From Mycolicibacterium porcinum (GTDB lineage Bacteria > Actinomycetota > Actinomycetes > Mycobacteriales > Mycobacteriaceae), in NCBI GenBank assembly GCA_002086835.1, contig MVIG01000003.1, forward strand, positions 434,001 through 498,000: a stretch of 64,000 bases of DNA, given 5' to 3'. Below, piece by piece: positions 52,719 to 62,468 of the stretch. The notes under the pieces were generated by a model. That model saw only the letters and a list, made by a program, of their open reading frames with translations, did not search any database and was not told the DNA's origin. How positions within the stretch are numbered: position 1 is the first letter of the stretch; every line of letters begins with the position of its first letter. The position numbers and the translations under genes were made by a program.

Positions 52719-52754
52719 AGATCTGATGCAGATCTCTCACAGTCTCCATACAAT
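52719..52754 (+). promoter_or_regulatory. Promoter region of paralogue 3
   Basis: TACAAT (52749-52754) is a strong -10 hexamer. AGATCT occurs twice (52719-52724 and 52730-52735), 11 bp apart, and TCACAGT (52737-52743) is one mismatch from a PhoP half-site. These elements are suggestive only; the leader to ATG 52791 would be about 30 nt. Confidence 0.4.
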
Positions 52755-52790
52755 CCCACCTACACAACAATCGAATACCTAGAGAAAGCA

Positions 52791-53186
52791 ATGACGATGG
52801 CGACGTTCCCGATCTCGATGCGACGACTGATCTTTGCCGGTGGATTTGCGGTCGCCGCAGCCACCGCCCCGGCGATCGCAGCCCTCGCCGTACCCATGTC
52901 GTCCGGCCCGGTGGTGGCCTGCCCGACTGGCGAAGAGGAAGACCTCTACACCGGCAACTGTGTCCCGCATACCGTGCCGAACTCCCCCGAACCGTTCAGC
53001 GCCACTCCCGCCAACCCCGACCTGCCTTCGGTGAACATGCCGGGCGGTGGCGGCTCGATCCCGTGCACCGGCGCCAACTCGGGCGAGTGCATCGGCCTGG
53101 CCGAGGAAGCACAGTCCGAGGGTCCGCAGCCGGTCCCGGAGTCCACCGTGGGCAGCAGCCCGACAGTGCACGGTTCCATCGGCTGA
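52791..53186 (+). CDS. Small secreted four-Cys protein, tandem paralogue 3
   Basis: A 131-residue protein from ATG 52791, with GAGAAAG upstream as in paralogue 1. Signal peptide about 43 residues (cleavage near GPVVA|CPTG). The mature part closely matches paralogue 1: CPTGEEED, NCVPHTVPNSP, ANPDLPSVNMPGGGGSIPC, GECIGLAEE and the identical end STVGSSPTVHGSIG. Paralogues 1 and 3 are more alike to each other than to 2. Exported, acidic, probably with two disulfides; function unknown. Confidence 0.85.
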   Translation: MTMATFPISMRRLIFAGGFAVAAATAPAIAALAVPMSSGPVVACPTGEEEDLYTGNCVPHTVPNSPEPFSATPANPDLPSVNMPGGGGSIPCTGANSGECIGLAEEAQSEGPQPVPESTVGSSPTVHGSIG

Positions 53187-53231
53187 TGGCGTGATGCGAC
53201 CGGGGTTCTCCCGGTCGCATACAGTTGTGTC

Positions 53232-53396
53232 ATGCCTGCGAAATCTGAAACCGCCGAGATCGACGACGTCGAGCCGCTCGCCGACAGCACCGCCAGCCAG
53301 GCCCGCCGCGTTGTTGCGACCTATGCCACCGACGCCGACGAGTGCCGGATGTTCCTGTCCATGCTCGGCATTGGGCCTTCGAAAAACGAGGCGTAA
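53232..53396 (+). CDS. Conserved 54-residue protein upstream of otsA (Rv3489-like)
   Basis: A 54-residue acidic protein from ATG 53232 to TAA 53394-53396 (MPAKSETAEIDDVEPLADST... ending IGPSKNEA). The second half is helical (ASQARRVVATYATDADECRM). It has no signal or membrane segment. otsA begins on the very next base. In M. tuberculosis a small gene (Rv3489) also precedes otsA, which supports it as real. Function unknown; it may be a coupled translation leader or a small partner of OtsA. Confidence 0.72.
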   Translation: MPAKSETAEIDDVEPLADSTASQARRVVATYATDADECRMFLSMLGIGPSKNEA

Positions 53397-54848
<1,452 letters not shown>

Positions 54849-54869
54849 GCGCTGGGAAGCGCGAATTCA

Positions 54870-54889
54870 GACTGAGCCGGCGCTCAGTC
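54870..54889. terminator. Hairpin between convergent otsA and Mce-associated gene
   Basis: Arms GACTGAGC/GCTCAGTC with loop CGGC, directly after the tandem repeat and 8 bp before the convergent stop. A likely bidirectional terminator. Confidence 0.65.
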
Positions 54890-54897
54890 CGAACGGG

Positions 54898-55383
54898 CTA
54901 AATCGGGTTGATCGCGTTGATCAGCCAGTCCCCGCCGATCTTGCGGTAGTCGACCCGCAGTCTGCTGCCGTCGTACAGCGGCTGGCGGGACTGGTCGGTC
55001 ACCGTGCGGTTCATGTACACCAGCACCGATCCCGACTCACGTTCCGCGGTCATCACACCGACGCCGACGACGCTGATCTGGACGACGAGCTGACGCTTGC
55101 GCGCCTCGGGGATCACCTTGGCCGTGGCGTCCTGTTCGAACTTCTGCCGGAAATCCGGGGCGAGCATCGCATAGGTTTCCGTCAGGCTGCGCTCGACGGT
55201 CTGATAGTCGTAGCCGAACACCCGCGGGATCTGGTCCGCCGCCACCGCGGGCAACTCGGCTCTGGTGGCCTCCTGACCGCGCTGCAGCACGCGGTTCCAG
55301 TAGAGCGATCCGCCGACGCCGGCGAGGGCGACAAAGGCGACCGCCAGCAGGCCGATCAACAGGCCAGTGAGTTTAGAGCGCAT
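54898..55383 (-). CDS. Mce-associated membrane protein (Rv3492c-like)
   Basis: A 161-residue protein from ATG 55383 (TTG 55386 possible). One N-terminal transmembrane helix (LTGLLIGLLAVAFVALAGVGG), then a periplasmic domain of Mas/VirB8-like fold (DYQTVERSLTETYAMLAPDFRQ, RVDYRKIGGDWLINAI). These proteins stabilise or accompany Mce transport complexes. It is the last gene of the mce4 operon; its ATG overlaps the upstream stop (TGATG). Confidence 0.9.
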   Translation of the reverse strand: MRSKLTGLLIGLLAVAFVALAGVGGSLYWNRVLQRGQEATRAELPAVAADQIPRVFGYDYQTVERSLTETYAMLAPDFRQKFEQDATAKVIPEARKRQLVVQISVVGVGVMTAERESGSVLVYMNRTVTDQSRQPLYDGSRLRVDYRKIGGDWLINAINPI

Positions 55384-56078
55384 CAATTTCCACCGTCGGG
55401 GTACTTCAGGTCGTATCCGGTCATGTGCCCGCTGTCGTCCTCGTGCACGATCACCCGCAACCGGTACGGACGGGTCGGAGAATTGACGCCGTCCATGTCG
55501 GCGACCGTGACTCGCACCGCCACCAACACCGAGGCGTTTCCGGCGATCTCGTCCACCTTCTCCAGTGCCGCACCGTTCACCACAGCTTCCGAGCTGGCCT
55601 GGGTGTCACGGAACAGTGCCTTGAGGTTGTCGGCGTTGTTGCCCTGACTCATCATGTCGCGCAGCGGGCCACTGGTGCCGTCGATGAAGCGCTTCACGCT
55701 CTCGTCGATGGTGTTCTGGGTGTAGGTGAACATGTTGACGACGGTCTGCTTGCCGGTGTCGACGAATCGCTCGTTACGCGCCTGTACATCGTCGACGGCG
55801 CGCTGCTGATCGAGCATCACATAGCCGAGGCCACCCAGCGCAGCGGTCCCCAGGACGAGCGCCACCGCAGCCACCAGTGCCACGAGCCTGCCGTGGGCAC
55901 GGCGGCGGGGCGGCGCCTTGAGCGGTGCCGGTTTGGCCACTCTGGGCACCGTCACCGTCGACGCACCGCCTGCCGCGGTGGTTGCGGTCACCTCGCTCGC
56001 GGCTGCCCCGGTCGGACCAGCCGCCCTGGACGCGCGCCTACGCACCGGCCTCTGGTTCGAGGCCGTTTCTTCCGTCAT
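55383..56078 (-). CDS. Mce-associated membrane protein (Rv3493c-like)
   Basis: A 231-residue protein from ATG 56078. A cytoplasmic basic, Ala/Pro-rich N-terminus of about 60 residues precedes one membrane helix (LVALVAAVALVLGTAALGGL), then the Mas-type periplasmic domain (VVNMFTYTQNTIDESVKRFIDGTSG). It is coupled to mce4F by a TGATG overlap. Likely accessory factor of Mce4. Confidence 0.9.
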   Translation of the reverse strand: MTEETASNQRPVRRRASRAAGPTGAAASEVTATTAAGGASTVTVPRVAKPAPLKAPPRRRAHGRLVALVAAVALVLGTAALGGLGYVMLDQQRAVDDVQARNERFVDTGKQTVVNMFTYTQNTIDESVKRFIDGTSGPLRDMMSQGNNADNLKALFRDTQASSEAVVNGAALEKVDEIAGNASVLVAVRVTVADMDGVNSPTRPYRLRVIVHEDDSGHMTGYDLKYPDGGN

Positions 56079-57778
56079 CAAGCCTGCCTTGGATCCAGCA
56101 TCAGATCTACCCAGGTCTCCGCGGGGTGCAGATTGTCGGCGCCGGCTGCATACACACCGGTGCCTCCATCGGCGTCAGCGAAGACCCCACTGTGCTGATC
56201 GTAGGTGCCCGTGGCAGGTGCGCTGGCCAGAGGTGGTGCCTCGGCCGGCAACGGCGCATCAGGAGCCGGGGCCGGGGCTCCCGGTGGCGGTGCTGCCTCG
56301 GGTGCGCCCGGAGGTGTCCGGCCGTACGGCGGCACGATCTGGTCCGGCGGCGCGAAGTACGGCCACGGCGGGGGCTGCGGACCGGGCTTGTTCGGCGGCA
56401 CCGGCAGCGGGAACGGCGCGTGCGGCGCCGGGCCCGGCCCCGGTTCGACACCAGGCGGCAGTTGCACCACCGGTGGGCCCGGATCCGGATCGACCTGTGG
56501 CGGGATCATCGGGAACTTGTTGGGCGGCAGGATGTTGCGCCCGTCCTCGATCGGGGTTCCGTACGGCACCGGCGGCCCACGCCACGGGTTGGTGCCCACC
56601 GGGATGTAACCCTGGGGGTCGCGGCACAACTGGATCGTCGGTGCCCGCTTGCCCGGGAACTCCTGGCACGGGTAGTTACGCGCACCGCGCACCACGGCCG
56701 GATCGTTCTGCGCGGTCTTGCAGTACATGTCGGTCGGCAGATCCCGCAGGGTCAGATCGGCCGGTGACCGCGTCTGCGTCGGCGGGAGGAAGCCGGTCAG
56801 GCACGGCGGCGCGTCGCCCAGGTCGACCTTGAAGTCGAGCTTGCCGCCCTCGTCGGAAGGCACGCCACCGGCCACCGTGTTCAGCGCCGCCATCAGGGCC
56901 GGGAAGATCACCAGCGCCTGCTCGAGCGACTTGCTGTAGATCACGCCGATCCGGCCGAAGTTGGCCAGATTGGCCGCCAGCACCGGGAACGTCGGGCGGA
57001 TACCGCTGAACGCGGTGTTGGCCGCCTCGGTGGTGCCGGGAACGGTCTTCAGCGTGGTGCGCAGCTGCGGGTCGGCCTTGTTGACTTCGCCGGTGAACCG
57101 CGCCAACCCGTCGGCCAGCGAGCGGATGTTGTCACCGCTGCGCATCTGCGCTTCCAGGAACGGCCCGGCCTGATCGATCAGCTGCGTGGTCTCACCGGAG
57201 CTGGCGTTGGCCTCGTCGATCAGTAGTCGTGAGGACTCGATGAGCCGCGCCAGTTCCGGCCCGGAACCGTTGAACGCCTTGAACGTCTCGCGCAGCAGAT
57301 CCTGCAGCCGACTGTTCCCGATGCTGTTGACCAGAGTGTCGGCCTCGTGCAGCATGCCTGCGATGTCCTGACCCACACGGGTGTTCTGCTGATCGATGGT
57401 CGCGCCGTTGCGCAGCTTCTCGGTCGACGGGGACTCCGGCGGAACCAGATCGATGTACTGCTCACCGACGGCCGAGACACTCTTGACCGTCGCGGTGACG
57501 TTCTCCGGAATCGCCGTGCTGCTGTTCAGCTGCATTCTGGCGACCACGCCGTCGGGCGCCAGGCCCACCGAATCCACCCGGCCGACCGTCACACCGCGGT
57601 AGGTGACGTTGGCGTTCTGGTAGATGCCGCCGCCGGTGACGAAGTTGGCGTTGACGTGATACGTGCCGATACCCACGGCAGCGGGCAGATGCAGATAGAA
57701 CAGCGAGATCGCACTGACGGTAAGGACGGTGACGACCCCGAAGATCATCAACTGCATGCGGGTCAGCCGGTCGATCAT
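56078..57778 (-). CDS. mce4F: Mce-family protein Mce4F
   Basis: A 566-residue subunit of the Mce4 cholesterol importer. N-terminal membrane helix (MQLMIFGVVTVLTVSAISLFY), MlaD/MCE domain (VTYRGVTVGRVDSVGL), long helical region (residues about 140-330), then a Pro/Gly-rich tail of about 150 residues with PPGAPEAAPPPGAP repeats. MCE hexamers form a lipid tunnel across the periplasm. Its stop overlaps the following Mce-associated gene and its start overlaps mce4E by 4 bp. Confidence 0.95.
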   Translation of the reverse strand: MIDRLTRMQLMIFGVVTVLTVSAISLFYLHLPAAVGIGTYHVNANFVTGGGIYQNANVTYRGVTVGRVDSVGLAPDGVVARMQLNSSTAIPENVTATVKSVSAVGEQYIDLVPPESPSTEKLRNGATIDQQNTRVGQDIAGMLHEADTLVNSIGNSRLQDLLRETFKAFNGSGPELARLIESSRLLIDEANASSGETTQLIDQAGPFLEAQMRSGDNIRSLADGLARFTGEVNKADPQLRTTLKTVPGTTEAANTAFSGIRPTFPVLAANLANFGRIGVIYSKSLEQALVIFPALMAALNTVAGGVPSDEGGKLDFKVDLGDAPPCLTGFLPPTQTRSPADLTLRDLPTDMYCKTAQNDPAVVRGARNYPCQEFPGKRAPTIQLCRDPQGYIPVGTNPWRGPPVPYGTPIEDGRNILPPNKFPMIPPQVDPDPGPPVVQLPPGVEPGPGPAPHAPFPLPVPPNKPGPQPPPWPYFAPPDQIVPPYGRTPPGAPEAAPPPGAPAPAPDAPLPAEAPPLASAPATGTYDQHSGVFADADGGTGVYAAGADNLHPAETWVDLMLDPRQA

Positions 57779-58974
57779 TTCGGCTTCTCCTCGTGCTGGG
57801 TGGCGGTTCCGGCCGGGATCTGGAACGGATCGGCGGCCTGACCGGACAGGTTGGCCATCTCGCCGGTGAGCCAGTCCGGTGGATTGATCACCTCGTCGAG
57901 GTGCTTCATGTTCGGGTCGAACCCGCCCGTGGTGAAGATCGACTCACCGAACCGGCGCAGTGTCAGGTCGAAGGTGACGAACACGTTGAGGTAATCACCG
58001 CGGACCGCGTTGCGCAGGTACTTGTAGTGGAACGGGAAGGTCGGCAGGAACTCCAGGTCCTTGATGAAGTCGTCGGCGTTGTCGTTGAACGCCTTGATCA
58101 CCGGGTACAGGTCCTTGATGTCGGCCGCGAAGTCGTCCTTGGTCTGCGACAGGATGCGCGAGCCCACCTCGGCGAAGCCGCGCAGCGCGGTAAATGCTTC
58201 GACGATGTTGGACCGGTTGTCGTTGAGCACCTTCAGCGCCCCGGGCAGGGTGTCGAGCGTGCGGCCCAGGTTGTCCTTGCTGCGGGCCAGGATCGACGCG
58301 AAGCGGTTCAGCCCGTCGGCGGCGGCGATGATGTCGTTGGTCTGCTGGTCCAACGACGAGGTCAGCTCGGCCAGGCGCGGGATAAGCTCGGCGAAGCTGC
58401 CTGCCCGCCCGGCCACCGCGGCATATGCCTCATCGGTGATGTCCTGCAGCGCACCGAGATTGCCCTTGTTCACCACCATGCCCAACGAGGACAACACTTC
58501 CTCGGTGGACGGGTAGCGGCTGATCTTCGACAGCGAGAGGCTGGACCCCTCACGCAGCTGCCCCTGTGGAGGCTCGTCGACCGGCTCCGACAGCTGCACG
58601 TGCTGCGAACCGAGAAGCGACGTCTGCGCAACGCGCGCAACGGCATTCGCCGGCAGCTTCACGTCACCGTCCAGCGACAGCTGGACTGCCGCGTAGAAGG
58701 TTCCGTCCGGGCGCTGCATGGCGTCCAGGCCCGACACGCTGCCCACCGTGACGTCGTCGACCATCACCGGCGAGTTCTGCGGCAGGGTCGCCACATCGGG
58801 CAACTCGACCGTCACTGTGTAGGACCCCTTGCCGTGCCCGGCGGTACCGGGCATGTTGAGCGAGTTGAGCCCACCGAACTGGCAGCCGGCCAGCAGCATC
58901 GCACCACTGCCGATCGCCAACGTGCGTCCGCCGAACCGGGATGCCTTACCTCTCAATGCTTTACCCCTCGTCAT
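57775..58974 (-). CDS. mce4E: Mce-family lipoprotein Mce4E (LprN-like)
   Basis: A 399-residue lipoprotein. Signal with lipobox MLLAGCQF near residue 31; MCE domain with VMVDDVTVGSVSGL; a long helical part (LTSSLDQQTNDIIAAADGLN) and a C-terminal globular portion. The E subunit of every mce operon is a lipoprotein, so this order-based naming is secure. It overlaps both neighbours by 4 bp. Confidence 0.95.
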   Translation of the reverse strand: MTRGKALRGKASRFGGRTLAIGSGAMLLAGCQFGGLNSLNMPGTAGHGKGSYTVTVELPDVATLPQNSPVMVDDVTVGSVSGLDAMQRPDGTFYAAVQLSLDGDVKLPANAVARVAQTSLLGSQHVQLSEPVDEPPQGQLREGSSLSLSKISRYPSTEEVLSSLGMVVNKGNLGALQDITDEAYAAVAGRAGSFAELIPRLAELTSSLDQQTNDIIAAADGLNRFASILARSKDNLGRTLDTLPGALKVLNDNRSNIVEAFTALRGFAEVGSRILSQTKDDFAADIKDLYPVIKAFNDNADDFIKDLEFLPTFPFHYKYLRNAVRGDYLNVFVTFDLTLRRFGESIFTTGGFDPNMKHLDEVINPPDWLTGEMANLSGQAADPFQIPAGTATQHEEKPK

Positions 58975-60374
58975 CCGCCGGCACCAGCCTCCGCGGGAGC
59001 GGGCGCCGGTCCGGGTGCGGGCGCGGCAGGCGCGGCCACGGGCCCGGGGGCGGGACCGACCCCTGTTCCCGCTGCGGGTGCGGGTGCATCCGGCGGCAGG
59101 ATCAACGAACTCAGCGTCGCGTCATGCGGGATCTGCGGTGGTGTCACGCCAGGGTTGTTCTGCCACTGCAGGTACGGCACCGGGGTCTCCGACTTGGCCT
59201 CGGTCTGCGGGGTGTCGTACATGATCTGCCCCTTGTAGGCAGTGATGCTGTTGACCGGGTGGAACAGCACCGGCGGGTAGTTCATCGTGATCCGGCGCAG
59301 CACCGGACCCATGCGCTGCCTGCAGATCTCGGCGCGCTTGTAGTTGTCCGGGTTGGCACCGATGTCGAACGTGCCGCCGCAGATGAACTGCGTCGGGTTG
59401 GCGAAGTTGGGCAGCGACAGCAGACCACCGACGGTGCCCTGGGCCGGGTTGTAGATGTTGTAGAAGTTCGCCAGGCCGTTGGGTGTGACGTGCAGGATCT
59501 GCTCGATGTCGTCGCTGTGATCGGTGAGGATCTGGGTGAAGTCCGCGAGCTTGCCGACCTGCGCGATCAGCGCATCGTTGTTCTCGTTCAGGAATCCACG
59601 CACGTCGCCCAGGGCCTGGTTCAGCGTGGCCAGGGTCTGATCGAGACCGCTGGAGCTGTCGGCCAGCACCTGCGAGACCGACGACACGTGATTGGTGAAC
59701 TGGACGATCTGTTCGTTGCTGTTGGCCAGTGCGTTGACGAGGACCTGTAGGTTCTTGACCGTGCCGAACAGGTCGGTGCGCGAATCGCCCAACCGGCCCG
59801 CGGTCTGGGACAACTCACGTAAGGCATTGCGGAACGAGTCGCCGTTGCCGTCGAAGGTGGTGGCCGCCTGATCCACGAACGCCGCGATCGGGCCCTGGAC
59901 CGAGTTGGCCTGCGGTCCGAGCTGCGAACTGAGCTGCGTCAGTTGCTCTTTGACCTCGTCCCATTCGACCGGGACACCGGTGCGGTCCAGGCCGATCGAC
60001 GCGCCGTCGGCCATCACGTCGCCTTCGGTGTAGGCGGGTGTCAACTGAATGAACCTGGCCGACACCAGGTTCGGCGACAGGATCAACGCCTTGGCATTGG
60101 CCGGGACCTTGATCCCGCGATCCAGCGTCATCTCGATCTTGACGTCGGATGGCCTGGGCTCGATCGAGTCGATCGTGCCCACCGGCACACCGACGATCCG
60201 CACCTCGTCGCCCGGGTAGATCCCGACCGCGTTGGTGAAGTACGCCGTGAGCTTGGGACCCGTCCGCGACGGCCACACCTGGTACACGCCGACGGCGAGG
60301 ACCGCCAGCAGCAACGCCGCCAGCCCGAACCGCAGCCACCGGTTCCGACCGGACACCGAATTGTCTTGGGTCAT
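58971..60374 (-). CDS. mce4D: Mce-family protein Mce4D
   Basis: A 467-residue MCE subunit. TM helix at residues about 13-29 (LRFGLAALLLAVLAVGVYQVW), MCE domain with VRIVGVPVGTIDSIEP, helical barrel region (LVNALANSNEQIVQFTNHVSSV), and a Pro/Ala-rich tail of about 50 residues. Acts in the Mce4 complex for sterol uptake. 4-bp overlaps at both ends. Confidence 0.94.
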   Translation of the reverse strand: MTQDNSVSGRNRWLRFGLAALLLAVLAVGVYQVWPSRTGPKLTAYFTNAVGIYPGDEVRIVGVPVGTIDSIEPRPSDVKIEMTLDRGIKVPANAKALILSPNLVSARFIQLTPAYTEGDVMADGASIGLDRTGVPVEWDEVKEQLTQLSSQLGPQANSVQGPIAAFVDQAATTFDGNGDSFRNALRELSQTAGRLGDSRTDLFGTVKNLQVLVNALANSNEQIVQFTNHVSSVSQVLADSSSGLDQTLATLNQALGDVRGFLNENNDALIAQVGKLADFTQILTDHSDDIEQILHVTPNGLANFYNIYNPAQGTVGGLLSLPNFANPTQFICGGTFDIGANPDNYKRAEICRQRMGPVLRRITMNYPPVLFHPVNSITAYKGQIMYDTPQTEAKSETPVPYLQWQNNPGVTPPQIPHDATLSSLILPPDAPAPAAGTGVGPAPGPVAAPAAPAPGPAPAPAEAGAGG

Positions 60375-61429
60375 GGCGATTTCGGCCTAACGATCGTGCG
60401 TTCGGAGATGTAGCCACGCAGCATGTCGGCGAGGCTGTCAGGCAGCTTCCCTGGCTGGAAGTAGGTATCGAGCAGAACCTCGGACATCGACGCCGGCGGC
60501 AGGCCGTACAGGTTGATGTTGAAGCCCGGGCCGTTGCCGACCACCTCGGCGAGCGTGGTCGCGTACGGCGGCAGGCGGCGAAGCGCCTCCCCGATGTGCT
60601 CTTTGCGCTCCAGCAGGTTGTCCATCACCAGGTTGAGCTTCTCGAGCGCCGGCTTGAACTCCTTGCGGTTGTCCGCGACGAATCCCGAGAGCTGCCTGGA
60701 CACATCGTCGATACCGGCGATCAGATTGCTCAGTGCCTGCCTGCGCTCGTCGAGCGCGGCGAACAGCTGGTTGCCGTCGGTGACCAGCTGGTTGACCTGA
60801 CCGGCGCGCGCAGCCAGCAGATCCGACACCCGCTTGGCGTGCGTCAGCAACCCCTCGAGGGCCTCGTCGCGCTTGTTGATGCTGCGCGACAGGTTGGCCA
60901 CGCCGTCCAGCGCACCGCGCAACTGCGGTGTGGCATCGCGCAGCGTGTCGGTCAGGGTGGTCAGGGCCTGCTCGAACTTCGGCTTGTCCAGTTCACTGAC
61001 GTTCTGGCCGAGATCCTGCAGCGCCGTGTTGAGCGTGTAGGGAGTCGTGGTGCGCCCCAACGGGATGACCGTCGAGGTCCCGCTGCCCTTCGGCGTCACC
61101 GACAGAGACTTCTGTCCCAGCACGGTTTCGGTCTTGATCGCCACCAGCGATTGATCGCCGATCTTGATGTTGCGATCCACGGTGAAGCTGACCTTGGCGG
61201 TATCACCGGCGAGCGCCACCTCCGTGACCTTGCCGACGGCGATGCCGGAGACGTTGACGTCGTTACCCGGGTCGATCCCGCCGGCGTCGCTGAAATACGC
61301 GTCGTATTTCTTGCCCTGCGGGAAGAAGGGCAGGCCGGTGTAGCCGAAGGACACCAGCACCACGCACGCCACCAGGGCGATCCCGAAGATCCCGGTGCGT
61401 AGTGCTGTGTCGCCGTCGCGTTTAGCCAT
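60371..61429 (-). CDS. mce4C: Mce-family protein Mce4C
   Basis: A 352-residue MCE subunit. N-terminal helix (FGIALVACVVLVSFGYTGL), MCE domain (VNVSGIAVGKVTEVAL, GQKSLSVTPKG) and long helices (LARAGQVNQLVTDGNQLF-type region). Its start overlaps the mce4B 3' end by 8 bp. Confidence 0.94.
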   Translation of the reverse strand: MAKRDGDTALRTGIFGIALVACVVLVSFGYTGLPFFPQGKKYDAYFSDAGGIDPGNDVNVSGIAVGKVTEVALAGDTAKVSFTVDRNIKIGDQSLVAIKTETVLGQKSLSVTPKGSGTSTVIPLGRTTTPYTLNTALQDLGQNVSELDKPKFEQALTTLTDTLRDATPQLRGALDGVANLSRSINKRDEALEGLLTHAKRVSDLLAARAGQVNQLVTDGNQLFAALDERRQALSNLIAGIDDVSRQLSGFVADNRKEFKPALEKLNLVMDNLLERKEHIGEALRRLPPYATTLAEVVGNGPGFNINLYGLPPASMSEVLLDTYFQPGKLPDSLADMLRGYISERTIVRPKSP

Positions 61430-62468
61430 TCTCCGAACACCTCCCCTTCGACGGGTCCGGCGGGCCGCCGAACGGAATCAGAATGTCGCTTCCTGCCGGT
61501 CCGTTGACCTTCATCCGGATCGAGCAGTAGTAGATGTTGAAGAACGAACCGTAGGCGCCGAGTCCGTTGAGCCGCAGGTAGTTCTCGGCGAGCGGTTCGA
61601 TGACCTTGTTGACGTCGGCCTTGCGTTCGTCGAGGCGTTGCGCCAGTGGGCGCGCGTTCTCGATGACGGCCTGCAGCGGGCGACGCGACTTGTCCAGCAT
61701 GTCGGTCAGGTCGTTCTCCGCCGAGGCCAGCGGTGCGATCGCGCCGGCGATCGGGTCACGCCCCTCGGACAGGCCGGAGATCAACTTCTGCAACTCGTCG
61801 ACGCTGGAATCGAACTGGGCGCCCTTCTCGTCGACCGTGCCGAGCACCGTGTTGAGGTTGGTGATCACGTCACCGATCAGCTGATCGCGGGCGGCCAGGT
61901 TCTGGGTGAACGCGCTCGTGCTGGTCAGCATGTTCGCCAGCGCCCCACCCTGGCCCTGCAGCATCTCGATCACCGCGTTGGAGATCTCGTTGACCTTGTT
62001 GCCGTCGAGGCCCTTGAGCACCGGACGCAACCCGCCCAGCAGTGCATCGAGGTCCAGCGCCGGCTGGGTGTTCTGCTGCGGGATGGTTGCACCCGGCGGG
62101 AGCTTGCGCAGCTCGCCCGGGCCCGAGGTGATCTCCAGATACCGGTCGCCGACGAGGTTCTCGTAGCGCACCTTGGCCTGGCTCGACGTGTACAGCTGGT
62201 AGCGCTTGTTGACCAAGAACTTCACGTCGACGGTGTTGTCCGGATTGAGCTTGACGTCCTTGACCGTGCCGACCGGCACGCCCGCGATCCGCACATCCTG
62301 GCCTGCCTTCAGCCGGGACGCCTGGCTGAACGTGGCGTGGTAGCCGTTCTCCGAAGCGAACCGGAATTCGCCGAACACCACGACCAGCATGGCCGCCACC
62401 AACAACATCGCGATGGTGAAGATGCTGACCTTGAGCATGGTCCGGTCTTTACGCGCACTGGACGCCAT
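61422..62468 (-). CDS. mce4B: Mce-family protein Mce4B
   Basis: A 348-residue MCE subunit from ATG 62468; the frame is open further upstream but that part is antisense-frame shadow of mce4A. TM helix (MLKVSIFTIAMLLVAAMLVVV), MCE domain (DVRIAGVPVGTVKDVKL, GDRYLEITSG), long helical region and a conserved C-terminus with two cysteines (IYYCSIRM, GRCSENG). ATG overlaps the mce4A stop (TGATG). Confidence 0.94.
   Translation of the reverse strand: MASSARKDRTMLKVSIFTIAMLLVAAMLVVVFGEFRFASENGYHATFSQASRLKAGQDVRIAGVPVGTVKDVKLNPDNTVDVKFLVNKRYQLYTSSQAKVRYENLVGDRYLEITSGPGELRKLPPGATIPQQNTQPALDLDALLGGLRPVLKGLDGNKVNEISNAVIEMLQGQGGALANMLTSTSAFTQNLAARDQLIGDVITNLNTVLGTVDEKGAQFDSSVDELQKLISGLSEGRDPIAGAIAPLASAENDLTDMLDKSRRPLQAVIENARPLAQRLDERKADVNKVIEPLAENYLRLNGLGAYGSFFNIYYCSIRMKVNGPAGSDILIPFGGPPDPSKGRCSENG

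Noticed and set aside
57793-59238. A 481-codon open frame antisense to mce4E/mce4D
   Set aside because: Spans the junction of two well-supported mce genes and has no domain signature.
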